Positions 26,531 to 35,409 of a DNA stretch of 53,904 nt are shown one piece after another. The stretch's first letter is position 1. Each line of letters opens with the position of its first letter. Location: assembly GCF_900100705.1 (NCBI RefSeq), contig NZ_FNCH01000030.1:1-53904 (forward strand), read 5' to 3'. A program made the position numbers and the translations under genes. The notes below the pieces were generated by a model. The model did not search any database, was not told where the DNA came from, and was given only the letters and a program-made list of their open reading frames with translations. Origin of the DNA: Pedobacter terrae. Lineage in GTDB: Bacteria; Bacteroidota; Bacteroidia; Sphingobacteriales; Sphingobacteriaceae.

Positions 26531-27730
26531 ATGAAAACGATTAGTAAACTATTTTTAATGCTATTGTTAGCTATAACAGTGTCCATAACTGGATGTAAGC
26601 AAGATGAACTCAAACCATTTGAAAAAAATGATACCCCTCCGGGGCAGGTTTCCAATATCTCGGTAACCAACGGACCGGCAAATGCAAAAATAACATACAC
26701 TTTACCTATTGATAAGGATCTTTTGTATATCAAGGCCGTGTACACTTTAAAAAGTGGTGTTCAGGCCGAAGTTAAGTCATCATACTACAATAACAGCTTA
26801 TTGGTTGAGGGTTTTGGTGATACTGCTGTTCATGAGGTTAAAGTTTTCTCCGTAAACAGGAGCGAAGTAGAGTCGGCACCGGTAATTGTTAAAATCAAAC
26901 CATTGGAAAACCCTATTTGGAGCGTTTATAGGAATTTAAGAGTTATTCCTGACTTTGCCGGTGTCAACTTTACTTCAACAAATCCAGCAAAGGCAGATTT
27001 ATCAATTGAAGTGATGATGTTTAAAGATGGAAAGTACCAACAGATAGGGAAAAACATCTATACCGCTGCAGCTGATATTAACCAATCTATCCGTGGCTTT
27101 GATACTCTTGAAAACAAATTTGCCATCACCATCCGTGATAGATGGTTGAATTATAGTGATACATTATATACTAAAATAAAGCCTTTATATGAAACGGCCT
27201 TATCAAAATCTCTTTATAAACCTTTAAAACTCCCTACCGACGTTGGACAGACTTATTCATCAACTGCATTGGAGAATATGTGGGATAATGGATTTATCGA
27301 CTGGCCTAGTTGTTCATTAACAGATGTAAGCAAAGTTACCTCTCAATGGGTAACATTTGATATTGGCAAACCTGCTATTATGAGCCGTATAGTGATATGG
27401 AATTACCCTGAATATTTAAACGCTGGAAGGATGTACTATTATGGTGGTAACTTAAAAGATTTTGAGATCTGGGGTTCCGATAATCCACCGGCTGATGGAA
27501 GTTTCAATAATTGGGTGATGTTAGGCTCATTTAAATCAACCAAACCATCTGGAAGTCCGTATGGTGTGCAAACTTCTGAAGATTATGCATTTGCTAATGC
27601 AGGAATTAGCTATACCTTATCTTCTGCCGGAAAGAAAGTTCGTTACCTGCGTATCAAAACTAATAAAAACTGGCAGGGAACAACTTTTATGTCTATTTCT
27701 GAAATACAATGTTATGGAGACCCTCGATAG
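26531..27730 (+). CDS. Surface lipoprotein with DUF4959/DUF5126/DUF5000-type domains
   Basis: 399 residues with a lipoprotein signal peptide (ITGC22|KQDE). The acidic/lysine pattern after the cysteine resembles the Bacteroidota lipoprotein surface-export signal. An N-terminal Ig-like segment (about 30-120) is followed by a second beta-domain (to about 230). The C-terminal ~150 residues form a discoidin/F5-8-type galactose-binding fold (ALENMWDNGFIDWPS... and YLRIKTNKNWQGTTFMSISEIQCYG). These three domains in this order are a recurring companion of SusC/SusD pairs and probably bind the same glycan or glycoprotein ligand at the cell surface. Confidence 0.85.
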   Translation: MKTISKLFLMLLLAITVSITGCKQDELKPFEKNDTPPGQVSNISVTNGPANAKITYTLPIDKDLLYIKAVYTLKSGVQAEVKSSYYNNSLLVEGFGDTAVHEVKVFSVNRSEVESAPVIVKIKPLENPIWSVYRNLRVIPDFAGVNFTSTNPAKADLSIEVMMFKDGKYQQIGKNIYTAAADINQSIRGFDTLENKFAITIRDRWLNYSDTLYTKIKPLYETALSKSLYKPLKLPTDVGQTYSSTALENMWDNGFIDWPSCSLTDVSKVTSQWVTFDIGKPAIMSRIVIWNYPEYLNAGRMYYYGGNLKDFEIWGSDNPPADGSFNNWVMLGSFKSTKPSGSPYGVQTSEDYAFANAGISYTLSSAGKKVRYLRIKTNKNWQGTTFMSISEIQCYGDPR

Positions 27731-27755
27731 ATCTTATACCTATTAAATTATAAAT

Positions 27756-28946
27756 ATGAATAATTACAACATAAAATATAGCAAGATTAAAGTGCTTTTT
27801 GCGCTCCTACTTGCTGCCATATTATACTCCGCTTGTACTAAGCAGGATGATTTTAAGAAGTTTGTAGAGGGCGGTGAAATATCTTATACCGGAAAACTGG
27901 ATTCTGTTAAGATGTTTTCTGGCGATAGCAGGGTATTGCTTACAGGGCTATTTTTAGCAGATCCAAAAGTTGTTAAGTGTAAAATAACCTGGAACAACGG
28001 TAAAGATTCAGTTGTCCTGCCAGTAGTTAAAAAAAATGCAATTGATACCTTAATTTACTCCATCCCGAATGTAGCGGAGGGTTTGCAGAATTTTACGATT
28101 TACACCTATGATAAAGTGGGAAATAAATCCGTTCCGGTTTATGCCAATGCGCGATCTTATGGAGATCGTTATAAAGCGTCTTTAAGTAACAGGCCAATAT
28201 CTTCAGTGACGGCAGATGCCAGTACCGGAAAAGGTATTATATCATGGCTAGGAATGGATAAACTCACAGGAGTATTTGCTACTGAAGTACAATATACAAG
28301 TACAAATAATGTAATTAAGAAGATTAGAACCAAAATCGATTCTACGAGTACAACAATTCCTGATTTAAAAGCGGGGACTGACATTCAATACCGTACGCTC
28401 TTTTTGCCAGATACATCATGTGTGGATACTTTCAGGACTGCCTTTCAAACGCAGCGTGTATTGCTTGATTATACCGGATATTTTAAAAATAGTGGAAATC
28501 CATTTGTATCTGATGGTGGTAGTGGCCGATGGCGAGTTCTAAAAGATTGGGTTGTTTCTGCCAGTGTTAAAAACCATGGTGGTTATGGTAGCTGGTGCTC
28601 AGATCAAGGTGGAACTTTGGCGATGGAAATGGGATGGAGTAATACTGCTGCAATCGTTGACGGTAAAATCTATCAATCGTTAACTTTACCAGCCGGTAAA
28701 TATAATTTTGGAATTGATATAGGCGCAAATGAAGCGATTGATCCGGTTTATATTGTTGCCGCCGTTGGAAATACACTTCCTAATGTAAATTCGATATCGA
28801 CTGCAATAGCCTACACCAACTTTGCAGATAAAAATCTTCAATTTACGCTAACACAACCGACTACGGTGTCAATTGGCTTTCTCGCTACTATGACAACAGG
28901 TAATCAATATTGGGTGGTAAAAGGAATATCCCTGAAAACACTTTAA
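27756..28946 (+). CDS. Surface lipoprotein with DUF4998 and C-terminal DUF5013-like domain
   Basis: 396 residues with lipid-modified cysteine C27 (LYSAC|TKQDD, again with surface-export-like residues). The N-terminal part has two Ig/FN3-like units that fit DUF4998, with TITDL-like turns (STTIPDLKAGT). From about residue 245 a separate beta-sandwich begins (YTGYFKNSGNPF) that resembles the DUF5013 ligand-binding module. It is the last gene of the SusC/SusD operon, 25 bases after the previous gene and followed by a strong terminator. No hydrolase is encoded in the operon, so the target polymer is not indicated. Confidence 0.8.
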   Translation: MNNYNIKYSKIKVLFALLLAAILYSACTKQDDFKKFVEGGEISYTGKLDSVKMFSGDSRVLLTGLFLADPKVVKCKITWNNGKDSVVLPVVKKNAIDTLIYSIPNVAEGLQNFTIYTYDKVGNKSVPVYANARSYGDRYKASLSNRPISSVTADASTGKGIISWLGMDKLTGVFATEVQYTSTNNVIKKIRTKIDSTSTTIPDLKAGTDIQYRTLFLPDTSCVDTFRTAFQTQRVLLDYTGYFKNSGNPFVSDGGSGRWRVLKDWVVSASVKNHGGYGSWCSDQGGTLAMEMGWSNTAAIVDGKIYQSLTLPAGKYNFGIDIGANEAIDPVYIVAAVGNTLPNVNSISTAIAYTNFADKNLQFTLTQPTTVSIGFLATMTTGNQYWVVKGISLKTL

Positions 28947-28964
28947 TTATGAAATAAACATCAT

Positions 28965-29010
28965 TGAATAATCCTCGAATCTAATTTAGCTTTGAGGATT
29001 ATTCATTTTT
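28965..29010 (+). terminator. Rho-independent terminator of the SusC/SusD operon
   Basis: Perfect 12-bp stem TGAATAATCCTC (28965-28976) / GAGGATTATTCA (28994-29005) with a 17-base loop, followed directly by five T. It lies about 20 bases after the last operon stop codon and separates the operon from the lipoprotein gene at 29068. Confidence 0.85.
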
Positions 29011-29067
29011 GGACCACTTTACTTTTCTTACCATATAGAATCTCAAAACTTTTAACTCTCACTTCAA

Positions 29068-30309
29068 ATGATCAATCAATCAAAAAAGTATCTTATATCT
29101 GCGTGCACCATATTTGCTCTATTCGGCGGATGTAAAAAGGCTGAAAAAGTACCAGAAACTACAATACCCAAAACGGAGACAAGTGGTGCTGTTGCTACAG
29201 TTACTACCACTGCTTTTACAAATATTACCACTAATTCTGCCATGAGTGGCGGAGTCATAACCGGCAAAGGTGGGTCGCCAGTTACCGACCAGGGGGTTTG
29301 TTGGAGTACATCTCCCAAACCAACCATAGATAGCAAAAAGGCTGGCGTAGTTAGCATTAATGGTTCCGGTGTTTTTGTTAGTCAGCTTGGTGGTTTAACT
29401 GCTTCAACCAAATATTATGTAAGAGCTTTCGCCGTAAATAAAGCTGGCGTAGCTTATGGTAACGAAATGGAACTCACTACCGCCAATATAGCTGGTGCAA
29501 CTTTTGGTTTTTCTCCCATGTACATTGTAGGCTCAACTGTAGCAGCGGCTGATATAGAAGTGTTAACGGATGGTGGTGATGCCATTACAGAACGAGGCAT
29601 TGTTTATGCTTCAGCAACAGGTCCTACTGTTAGTAACAATAAAGTTAAACATAACAATGCCGGACTTGGTAAGTTTAGGCTGAGCCTGAAATACCTTACA
29701 CCAAAAACGACTTATTATGCACGTGCCTATGCAATCAATTCAAAAGGAGTAAGTTACAGTAGCGAGGTTACGTTTAAAACCATTGCAAAAGGAAATGTTA
29801 TCTATACGATCAATAAATCATCAAATCCTACCAGTGAGGAGATTGATGTCTATGCACGTATAAAGATAGCTGCTGATAGTGCTTGCTAGTACTTAAACAA
29901 TTATACATCGGCAACAAAGAATATTACCTTAAATTACGTGCCAGACGTAGCAACAGCCGATGCAACCAATACCGGATGGGTACGTTATGGAAGTAATGCC
30001 ACCTATCAAAAATTACGTACCACACTGCACGAGTTCAACCACACTTTAGGTACGGGAACTACCGACTGGTGGACGGGTACGGCAATAGTTAACGGAGTTT
30101 ATACCGGCAACACGGTAAATACTTTACTGAAAAAAATAACGGGTAAAGACGCACCTCTTAATGGTGATAAACAACATTGGTGGCCATACGGCTTAAATCA
30201 GGATAGTGAGGTTTCTTCAAGTTGGGATTATGTATACAATTGCTTAATCATAGAAGCCATGCGAAAAGACGGCTTGCCAGAATGGAGTAGCGGCACCTAT
30301 ACACCATAA
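29068..30309 (+). pseudogene. Exported lipoprotein with FN3-like domains and HExxH metallopeptidase-like domain, interrupted by in-frame TAG
   Basis: One continuous frame of 413 residues is broken by a single TAG at 29887-29889. The 5' part (273 residues) has a lipoprotein signal peptide (FGGC22|KKAE) and two Bacteroidota FN3-like units with the GVCWSTSPKPT and YYVRAFAVNKAGVAYG motifs. Immediately after the TAG the frame stays open for another 140 codons and contains TTLHEFNHTLGTG, a zinc-type HExxH motif (His/Glu/His codons at 30028-30042). The junction reads ...ADSAC-stop-YLNNYTS. The second half has no credible start of its own other than internal ATG-less sequence or GTG 29938. Most likely a nonsense-mutated secreted protease-like protein; a sequencing error or readthrough are alternatives. 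Confidence 0.75.
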
Positions 30310-30379
30310 CCATACATTTGGATGAAATGGCCTAACCAATTTTCAATAACAAGATAAGAAGAGGCTATGTCATAATAGT

Positions 30380-30416
30380 AACCCCAAAAGTTTTAGTTTA
30401 ACTTTTGGGGTTTTTT
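30380..30416 (+). terminator. Rho-independent terminator after the HExxH lipoprotein
   Basis: Perfect 13-bp stem AACCCCAAAAGTT (30380-30392) / AACTTTTGGGGTT (30400-30412) with a 7-base loop and a T tract. It is the clear 3' end of the interrupted lipoprotein transcript, which also shows that both halves lie in one transcription unit. Confidence 0.9.
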
Positions 30417-31059
30417 ACTTAAGATAATTTTCTCCAAAGGTTGTAACCCGCGGTTAACCCATATTGAAATTAACGGGTTATTGATATACCTTAAAATCTT
30501 TACAGTAAATCTATCAACAGGCTTAATAGGTTATTTTAAAACTTATCTACCCCAGAGGCCTGATATAAACCGATTTTTGTCTGAAGTCTTTGCTATTAAC
30601 GTGCAGAGCCAGCTAAAATCCTTCCTTTCTGAATAGGTAGATTTATTGTTTTTTTGTAAAAGTTGTTCTTCGGATTCTCCCCAAAACATAATTTAATTCT
30701 TTCCAAAAAATTGTTGTTAATAAGCAAACAAACAATTATTATAGATTTTCGCATTTTGACTAATCAAAAGCTAGCTTATTCCTAAAATCTTTCTATTTAA
30801 TCATGTATGTCAAAGTTAAAATCTTATTTTTAAGAGATATCATCCCTTTATTCCTCATTGCAATACGAAAGCACCTTTAATATGCGGAAAAATCAGACAA
30901 CTGATCCGGCTAAATAATAAAACCGATTTATTTAACTCAAATTTTGGGCGGTTCATATTTCAAGTTGATTTTTTTCAACCAACTTGTTGATAATAATCAA
31001 TAGGTTTTTTTATTATTTTAACAACCTTTGAGAATGTCTATCCTAAGTCTATAATATTA
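30417..31059. other. AT-rich intergenic region, nothing identified
   Basis: About 640 bases with no convincing ORF on either strand and no tRNA-like fold. Near 30960-30986 there is a short interrupted inverted repeat (CAAGTTG ... CAACTTG) followed by AT-rich sequence, possibly part of a promoter region for the small ORF at 31060. Confidence 0.4.
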
Positions 31060-31278
31060 ATGCAATGCAAACCCTTTGAAATAAATGTGATCAAAAAAAA
31101 TATAAGCCCAAATAAAAAAAAATGTAAAGCATCTGAATTTTTAATATCACAATCGGTGTGTCTGATCATCAGTAGATTATTGGGTGTTTGTTTGGTGCTC
31201 GGCCTTTTGACCTGGAATTGCTACCAGATTGCGCGCATTGTTTGGTGGGTTACTGATCAATTATTTGATCAGGGATAA
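31060..31278 (+). CDS. Possible small membrane protein
   Basis: 72 codons: a lysine-rich N-terminal half (KKNISPNKKKCK) followed by one plausible transmembrane helix (about 36-52, LIISRLLGVCLVLGLLTW) and a Trp-containing tail. No family is recognised. It sits alone in a gene-poor stretch, without clear ribosome-binding site or terminator. It may be a chance ORF. Confidence 0.3.
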   Translation: MQCKPFEINVIKKNISPNKKKCKASEFLISQSVCLIISRLLGVCLVLGLLTWNCYQIARIVWWVTDQLFDQG

Positions 31279-31461
31279 TGAAGATAGCCGTAGGGTTTAC
31301 ATGCTTTTGCTATAAAATTCCCTGTTTCCACCCAGTTTCAAAGCTATTAAATTCTTTGGCTGGGTAACCCTCTTTCGTAAAAGCTGGATAAGGAATAGAT
31401 TAACAAACTTAGATATCCAACAGGGAGCAAATAGTTTTCTGTAGGAAAAAATTACATTTGA

Positions 31462-32523
31462 ATGGAAGGCTCTAAGATATTGATTATATTAAAGGACGCC
31501 AAGCTCAGGGCGAAGATTTCTGATATATTGGTCATGGGTAAATACTTGGTTGAGTTTACTGATAATGGGAAAAAAGCGATGGAATTAATCAGGAACCTAC
31601 CGGTAGACCTGATCATTTGTGGCATGGATCTATATGGGATCGATGGGTTTGGTGTACTGCGTATGGTAAACAAGTTTATCGATACGGTTAGCATATCTGT
31701 TGTAATGATTGTAAAGGGGGATGATCAATACGCGATAAGAAGATTGATGGAGATAGGTGCAGATGGATATCTTAATGATGATTTTGACGATGCGGAACTA
31801 CTGAATCAAGTGGAGGCCCGGTTAAGGAAAAGACGACTTCGGTATGAGTTTTTCCTGCAGCAGCAGTTTCAGCAGAAAAGCCATACCGGGATAGATAACG
31901 GCCTTTTTTGGTTGGATGCCATGCGCGAAACATTGGTGCCGAGAATTTTTAAGAAGAAACAAATAATCTTTTATAGGGGAGAACCTTGTATAGGGATTTA
32001 TTATGTGCTGTCAGGAAAAATAAAAACTTTTATTGCAGATTCTTCCGGACATGTATTGATTACGGAGTTATATTACGCTGGCGAATACTTTGGATTTCAG
32101 GATTTTATCTCAGGATCGCATTCGTCAAATACGGCAATGGTTATTGATGATGCACAGGTGGTGGTTATTCCTTTGGGGATGATTAATAAATTGGTTCAGG
32201 AGCATCCTGAAGTGACAAACTTTTTTGCGAAAAAATTGGCAAAAGTGGCGCATGAAAAGGATGATCAGACATTGGAACTTGCACATGCTCCTGTACGGGC
32301 AAGAGTATCCAGGTCGATTGTAAGATTGGCGAAAAAGGAAAGCAATATACCAGATAATACACGGCTTACGCTTCCAAGAAACGACCTTGCAAATGTAATT
32401 GGAATTGCCTCAGAAACGCTTAGCAGAATTCTCAGTGATTTTACAAAGGAAGGGCTCATAGAAAAGGATGGGAACGATATCATTCTAAAAAAAGTTGAGC
32501 GGTTAAAAAAAGTACATAATTGA
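31462..32523 (+). CDS. CRP/FNR-type regulator fused to a degenerate receiver domain
   Basis: 353-residue transcription factor. Residues 4-120 follow a response-regulator receiver fold (KILIILKD start, VDLIICG, GADGYLNDDF). The phospho-acceptor Asp is replaced by Gly (G54), and the following conserved Pro is Tyr58. Lys85 and one N-terminal acidic residue remain. Residues 155-265 are a cyclic-nucleotide-binding-like beta-roll (GIYYVLSGKIKTF, GEYFGFQDF). Residues 305-335 are a CRP helix-turn-helix (DLANVIGIASETLSRIL). It probably binds DNA as a dimer. Conventional phosphorylation seems impossible, so the input signal is unclear. An exact TAnnTTTG sequence lies directly before the ATG (31453-31460). 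Confidence 0.85.
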   Translation: MEGSKILIILKDAKLRAKISDILVMGKYLVEFTDNGKKAMELIRNLPVDLIICGMDLYGIDGFGVLRMVNKFIDTVSISVVMIVKGDDQYAIRRLMEIGADGYLNDDFDDAELLNQVEARLRKRRLRYEFFLQQQFQQKSHTGIDNGLFWLDAMRETLVPRIFKKKQIIFYRGEPCIGIYYVLSGKIKTFIADSSGHVLITELYYAGEYFGFQDFISGSHSSNTAMVIDDAQVVVIPLGMINKLVQEHPEVTNFFAKKLAKVAHEKDDQTLELAHAPVRARVSRSIVRLAKKESNIPDNTRLTLPRNDLANVIGIASETLSRILSDFTKEGLIEKDGNDIILKKVERLKKVHN

Positions 32524-32987
32524 CCTTTGACAAAAGATTTAATACAAGCCTTTTGTTTCGGGCCTGATCTTATTATGTGGCTGGTTTAATAGCGCTCGGC
32601 CGGTACTTATATAGCAGGTTTTCTGTTTTTTTATTGGGATGCAAAAAGAACAATCCTGTTAGCTTTTTCTCTTCATCAAGGTATGCCAATAACAATCTAA
32701 ATAGATATATCAATCACTTTCAGGATGCTGCTCTGTGTATGGAGTAGCAAAAGTCAATCCGTACTGATGACGATCAAGGGATGGCCTGTCTATAGTCAAT
32801 GGAAATAAAGTGAATTACAACCAACTTCGAATTCCGTTCAGATCAACATGATTTTAAAACTAAAATATGAAGATTCATCAGCATTTATCATTTTAAATAA
32901 AGCTAAAAAATGTCTGGTAAAGCTATTAGTCTCATCATGTAGCTGACTGCTTTTTTCATGGTGTACCTATTAAAATATGTATAAAAT
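32524..32987. other. Intergenic region, nothing identified
   Basis: 464 bases with no credible ORF. A weak 7-bp inverted repeat (ACAAAAG 32530-32536 / CTTTTGT 32550-32556) just after the regulator's stop codon might end its transcript. The remainder shows no recognisable element. Confidence 0.4.
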
Positions 32988-33635
32988 ATGTTAAGAATGT
33001 TATTTATCTACTTACTTTTTTGCCTCCTGTTTTTGTTTGCCTTGAATGCAGTTGGAGAGTTATATTATTACCATAATTTTAAAATTGATATACTAAAATT
33101 GGAGGAGTTGACCCATCTTCTGGTTTCTGAAAGGATTTTCACTTTGATGCAGCAAGTTCTTCTTGTGTTGCTGGTTCCAATTTTACTTTGCTTGATATTT
33201 ATTTTGTGTTCCTGGATGAAAGATAAATGTTCGGAACAGGTGTTACGTTGGTTGTTTCTCTTTATCGGCTTTGCACCGTACCTATTATCCTATCCCTACA
33301 TATTCGAATACAGGTTTGCTGGATTGATCCTAACTCTTGTCTGTCTAATCCTAGCACTAGTATTCTGGTTAATGATATTCCATATCAGGTCATTTGAGCT
33401 CAATTATATGAGTATTCATCTGTTATTGACCATATTTACATTGACAGCTTTTTTTGGTCTTACCAGGATCGAACAGCAGGTGAATATGCGATATTATTCT
33501 GAACTGGGAGCGGCTTCGCAAGGAGATGGTATCGAAAATACTGGATACAAGAAATTCATTTATGTAGGGAGTACAGATTTTTTCAATCTATATTATAATC
33601 TGTCTGAGAACCGGGGAGAAGTGGTGCGTAAATAA
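32988..33635 (+). CDS. Hypothetical polytopic membrane protein
   Basis: 215 residues with five hydrophobic segments (about 4-22, 54-76, 86-104, 108-128 and 140-158) and a polar C-terminal tail of about 55 residues. Leu/Phe-rich composition and consistent membrane topology suggest a real protein, but I recognise no family or motif. The gene stands alone between the receiver-CRP regulator and a convergent CRP-like gene. Function unknown. Confidence 0.6.
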   Translation: MLRMLFIYLLFCLLFLFALNAVGELYYYHNFKIDILKLEELTHLLVSERIFTLMQQVLLVLLVPILLCLIFILCSWMKDKCSEQVLRWLFLFIGFAPYLLSYPYIFEYRFAGLILTLVCLILALVFWLMIFHIRSFELNYMSIHLLLTIFTLTAFFGLTRIEQQVNMRYYSELGAASQGDGIENTGYKKFIYVGSTDFFNLYYNLSENRGEVVRK

Positions 33636-33708
33636 GTTTTATCAGCGTATGGCAGTCTGTAGAAAATCTGCCATAGCTAAGAAGCAAATATCTTATCCTT
33701 TTCAGCAA

Positions 33709-34275
33709 TTATCCACATAAAGCATAAGAAAGAAGCAAATCTTTTGGCAGGCGTTCGTATACCCCAGGATAAAATTTTCGGAAACGGTTAATTCTATAGG
33801 CTACATCAGGCAGACGGAAGATTATATTTCTTTCGCTGGCATCGCTCATGGCACAGGGAAGAAAGTAGTTGTAGAATAACTCTGCTAATTCGGGATGCGA
33901 TTTATAGCTGGTTTCGAGTTCTTCATAATCTATTAAAAAAATGATGGCCTCCTCTATAGCCTCCAGATTAAGATTTTCTGTTCGGGGGCTGTTCTGGCCT
34001 TGACAAATATAAATACTACCTTTTTGTCCCAGCCAGATATCCGTCTTTTCCCATTCGTTATCCTGCAAAAAACCGTTAATCAGCCCACTGCATACCACTA
34101 TAATCTGACCAACTGTACCCGGAATATTTTTCGGAAAGAGCGTTTCTCCTTTCTGTAGGGTAAATGCAGTGGTATGTCTGAAGAGGCACCTTAGCGCCGC
34201 GCGGCCTTCTCTTCGGTTAATTAATGGTAGGAACACTTTTAAAAAAAACTTAATTTCTATTTTTTCCATTTCCAA
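33709..34275 (-). CDS. CRP/FNR-like protein lacking its recognition helix
   Basis: 188 residues of the Bacteroidota Crp/Fnr group: a beta-roll (QKGETLFPKN, IIVVCSGLINGFL) and then the long dimerisation helix leading into RINRFRKFYPGVYERLPKDLLLSYALCG, where it stops. In normal relatives 'RYxxFLxxYPxLxxRVPxxxIASYLGITxETLSRIR' continues, so the stop (TAA) falls inside the HTH. The codons right after the stop read LLKRIR, which resembles the missing end of the recognition helix. The protein probably no longer binds DNA in the standard way; it may be decaying or act as a dominant partner or sensor. Confidence 0.75.
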   Translation of the reverse strand: MEMEKIEIKFFLKVFLPLINRREGRAALRCLFRHTTAFTLQKGETLFPKNIPGTVGQIIVVCSGLINGFLQDNEWEKTDIWLGQKGSIYICQGQNSPRTENLNLEAIEEAIIFLIDYEELETSYKSHPELAELFYNYFLPCAMSDASERNIIFRLPDVAYRINRFRKFYPGVYERLPKDLLLSYALCG

Positions 34276-34683
34276 TTATTCTTATGCTTACAACAGCTTA
34301 CTAATCTTTTTTACAGCTTTTAACAGGCTACTAACATGTTATGGATCTAAATTCACAATTAAAAAGCATCACTCTCTTGATTTTGCTCAACACGATCATT
34401 GATTTATTTCAATTACGGCGCAACATTAATTCTTTTGGTTACAAGTCATCCAATCCGTTACATTTCTTACATAAGCATTTTAGTTGAATACTGAATCGTA
34501 AATATGCGAACCAGACAGTCTATCACTTAAAGGCCCTTTAAAGGTGGCAGTTCAGCAAGGGTATATTACGTTTGGGTTGCTATTTTCTACGCTTGAGTAT
34601 CATTTCAGGCAAGAGTTGCATTACTGCCTCTTTATTTTGTAGCCAAACAGGTAATAGGACCTGTTTCTATTTTGAAGATTATC

Positions 34684-34872
34684 ATGAAAATGAGCATAAC
34701 AAAAAAATCCTTAAGCTGGCTCTTCTGTTCTTTATTATGGTTTGGGTGCGGCGAAGGACTTCAAAATGCTTCTACAGAACAGGTACAGGTTTTGGAAACT
34801 GACTTTATCACTTTAAATCCTGGTGGCACAACAATTAAACAAACATATCCAGGTAACAGGCTTACTTGCTAA
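34684..34872 (+). CDS. Possible short lipoprotein or lipoprotein remnant
   Basis: 62 codons from ATG 34684. A basic N-terminus (Met-Ser-Ile-Thr-Lys-Lys), a hydrophobic core and LLWFGC give a credible lipoprotein signal peptide, followed by about 40 polar residues. The mature part is short and has no recognised domain, so it could be a tiny lipoprotein or the 5' remnant of a larger decayed gene. A terminator lies 200 bases downstream. Confidence 0.35.
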   Translation: MKMSITKKSLSWLFCSLLWFGCGEGLQNASTEQVQVLETDFITLNPGGTTIKQTYPGNRLTC

Positions 34873-35071
34873 ACCTCGACATCTTCTCTTCCTGGTGTTA
34901 TTTTAATATTATTTTTCGTTCAGTATGGGGATTTAAAATCATAAAAATATTATATTCGTGCAGCAGTTCTTTTTTTTGGATCTGCCGAAAAATTAGCAAA
35001 CCATCAGTTTACGCAACGCTCTCAGAACATCAATCTTTCTCGTTGCAACTGTATTGCCCGGGCCAATCTTT

Positions 35072-35096
35072 TTAGCCATAAAATGGCTAAGTTTTT
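35072..35096 (+). terminator. Rho-independent terminator
   Basis: Stem TTAGCCAT (35072-35079) / ATGGCTAA (35083-35090), loop AAA, followed by GTTTTTT. It ends whatever transcript comes from the left, and marks the upstream limit of the operon that begins near 35400. Confidence 0.65.
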
Positions 35097-35409
35097 TGTG
35101 CCTAAAAAATGGATTTAACACCATAATATAGTTGATATGCAAAAAACAATAACTTCAATGTCGGCTTTGAGAAGATCAGCCAAAGACAAACCTAATAGTA
35201 AGCCAACCTTTACAGGTTCATATCCCTTGCTTTTAACTGTAGCCAATTAATTAATCAAAGTATTAACGATGATGGAAGACTTGAACAATCTGCATCAATC
35301 GGCTAAATAATCTGATCAGAATCAAAGTGGAGACCAGAGACCACAAGAGCAAACGGGGCATCGTCCGAAAAGCCAAAAGAGTAGGAAAAATTAACAATTT
35401 TAAAAAAAA

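Larger units (their letters stand above)
34276..35409. other. Gene-poor region before the clostripain-like operon
   Basis: 1134 bases. The left 400 bases show nothing. A possible short lipoprotein ORF (34684-34872) and a terminator hairpin (35072-35096) are annotated separately. A 37-codon ORF (35137-35250, ATG to TAA, Lys/Ser/Thr-rich, beginning MQKTITSMSALRRSAKD) lies about 160 bases before the next operon. It could be a leader peptide or chance. Several other short ORFs have no coding character. Confidence 0.4.

Noticed and set aside
31453..31460. Exact TAnnTTTG promoter element before the receiver-CRP gene
   Set aside because: It is only one base from the ATG and has no -33 TTG at the right spacing, so it is likely a chance match unless the true start lies further downstream.
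34572..35075. Several overlapping short ORFs on the plus strand
   Set aside because: Aromatic- and Cys-rich translations with no consistent frame. Only the one with a lipoprotein-like signal (34684-34872) was kept, with low confidence.
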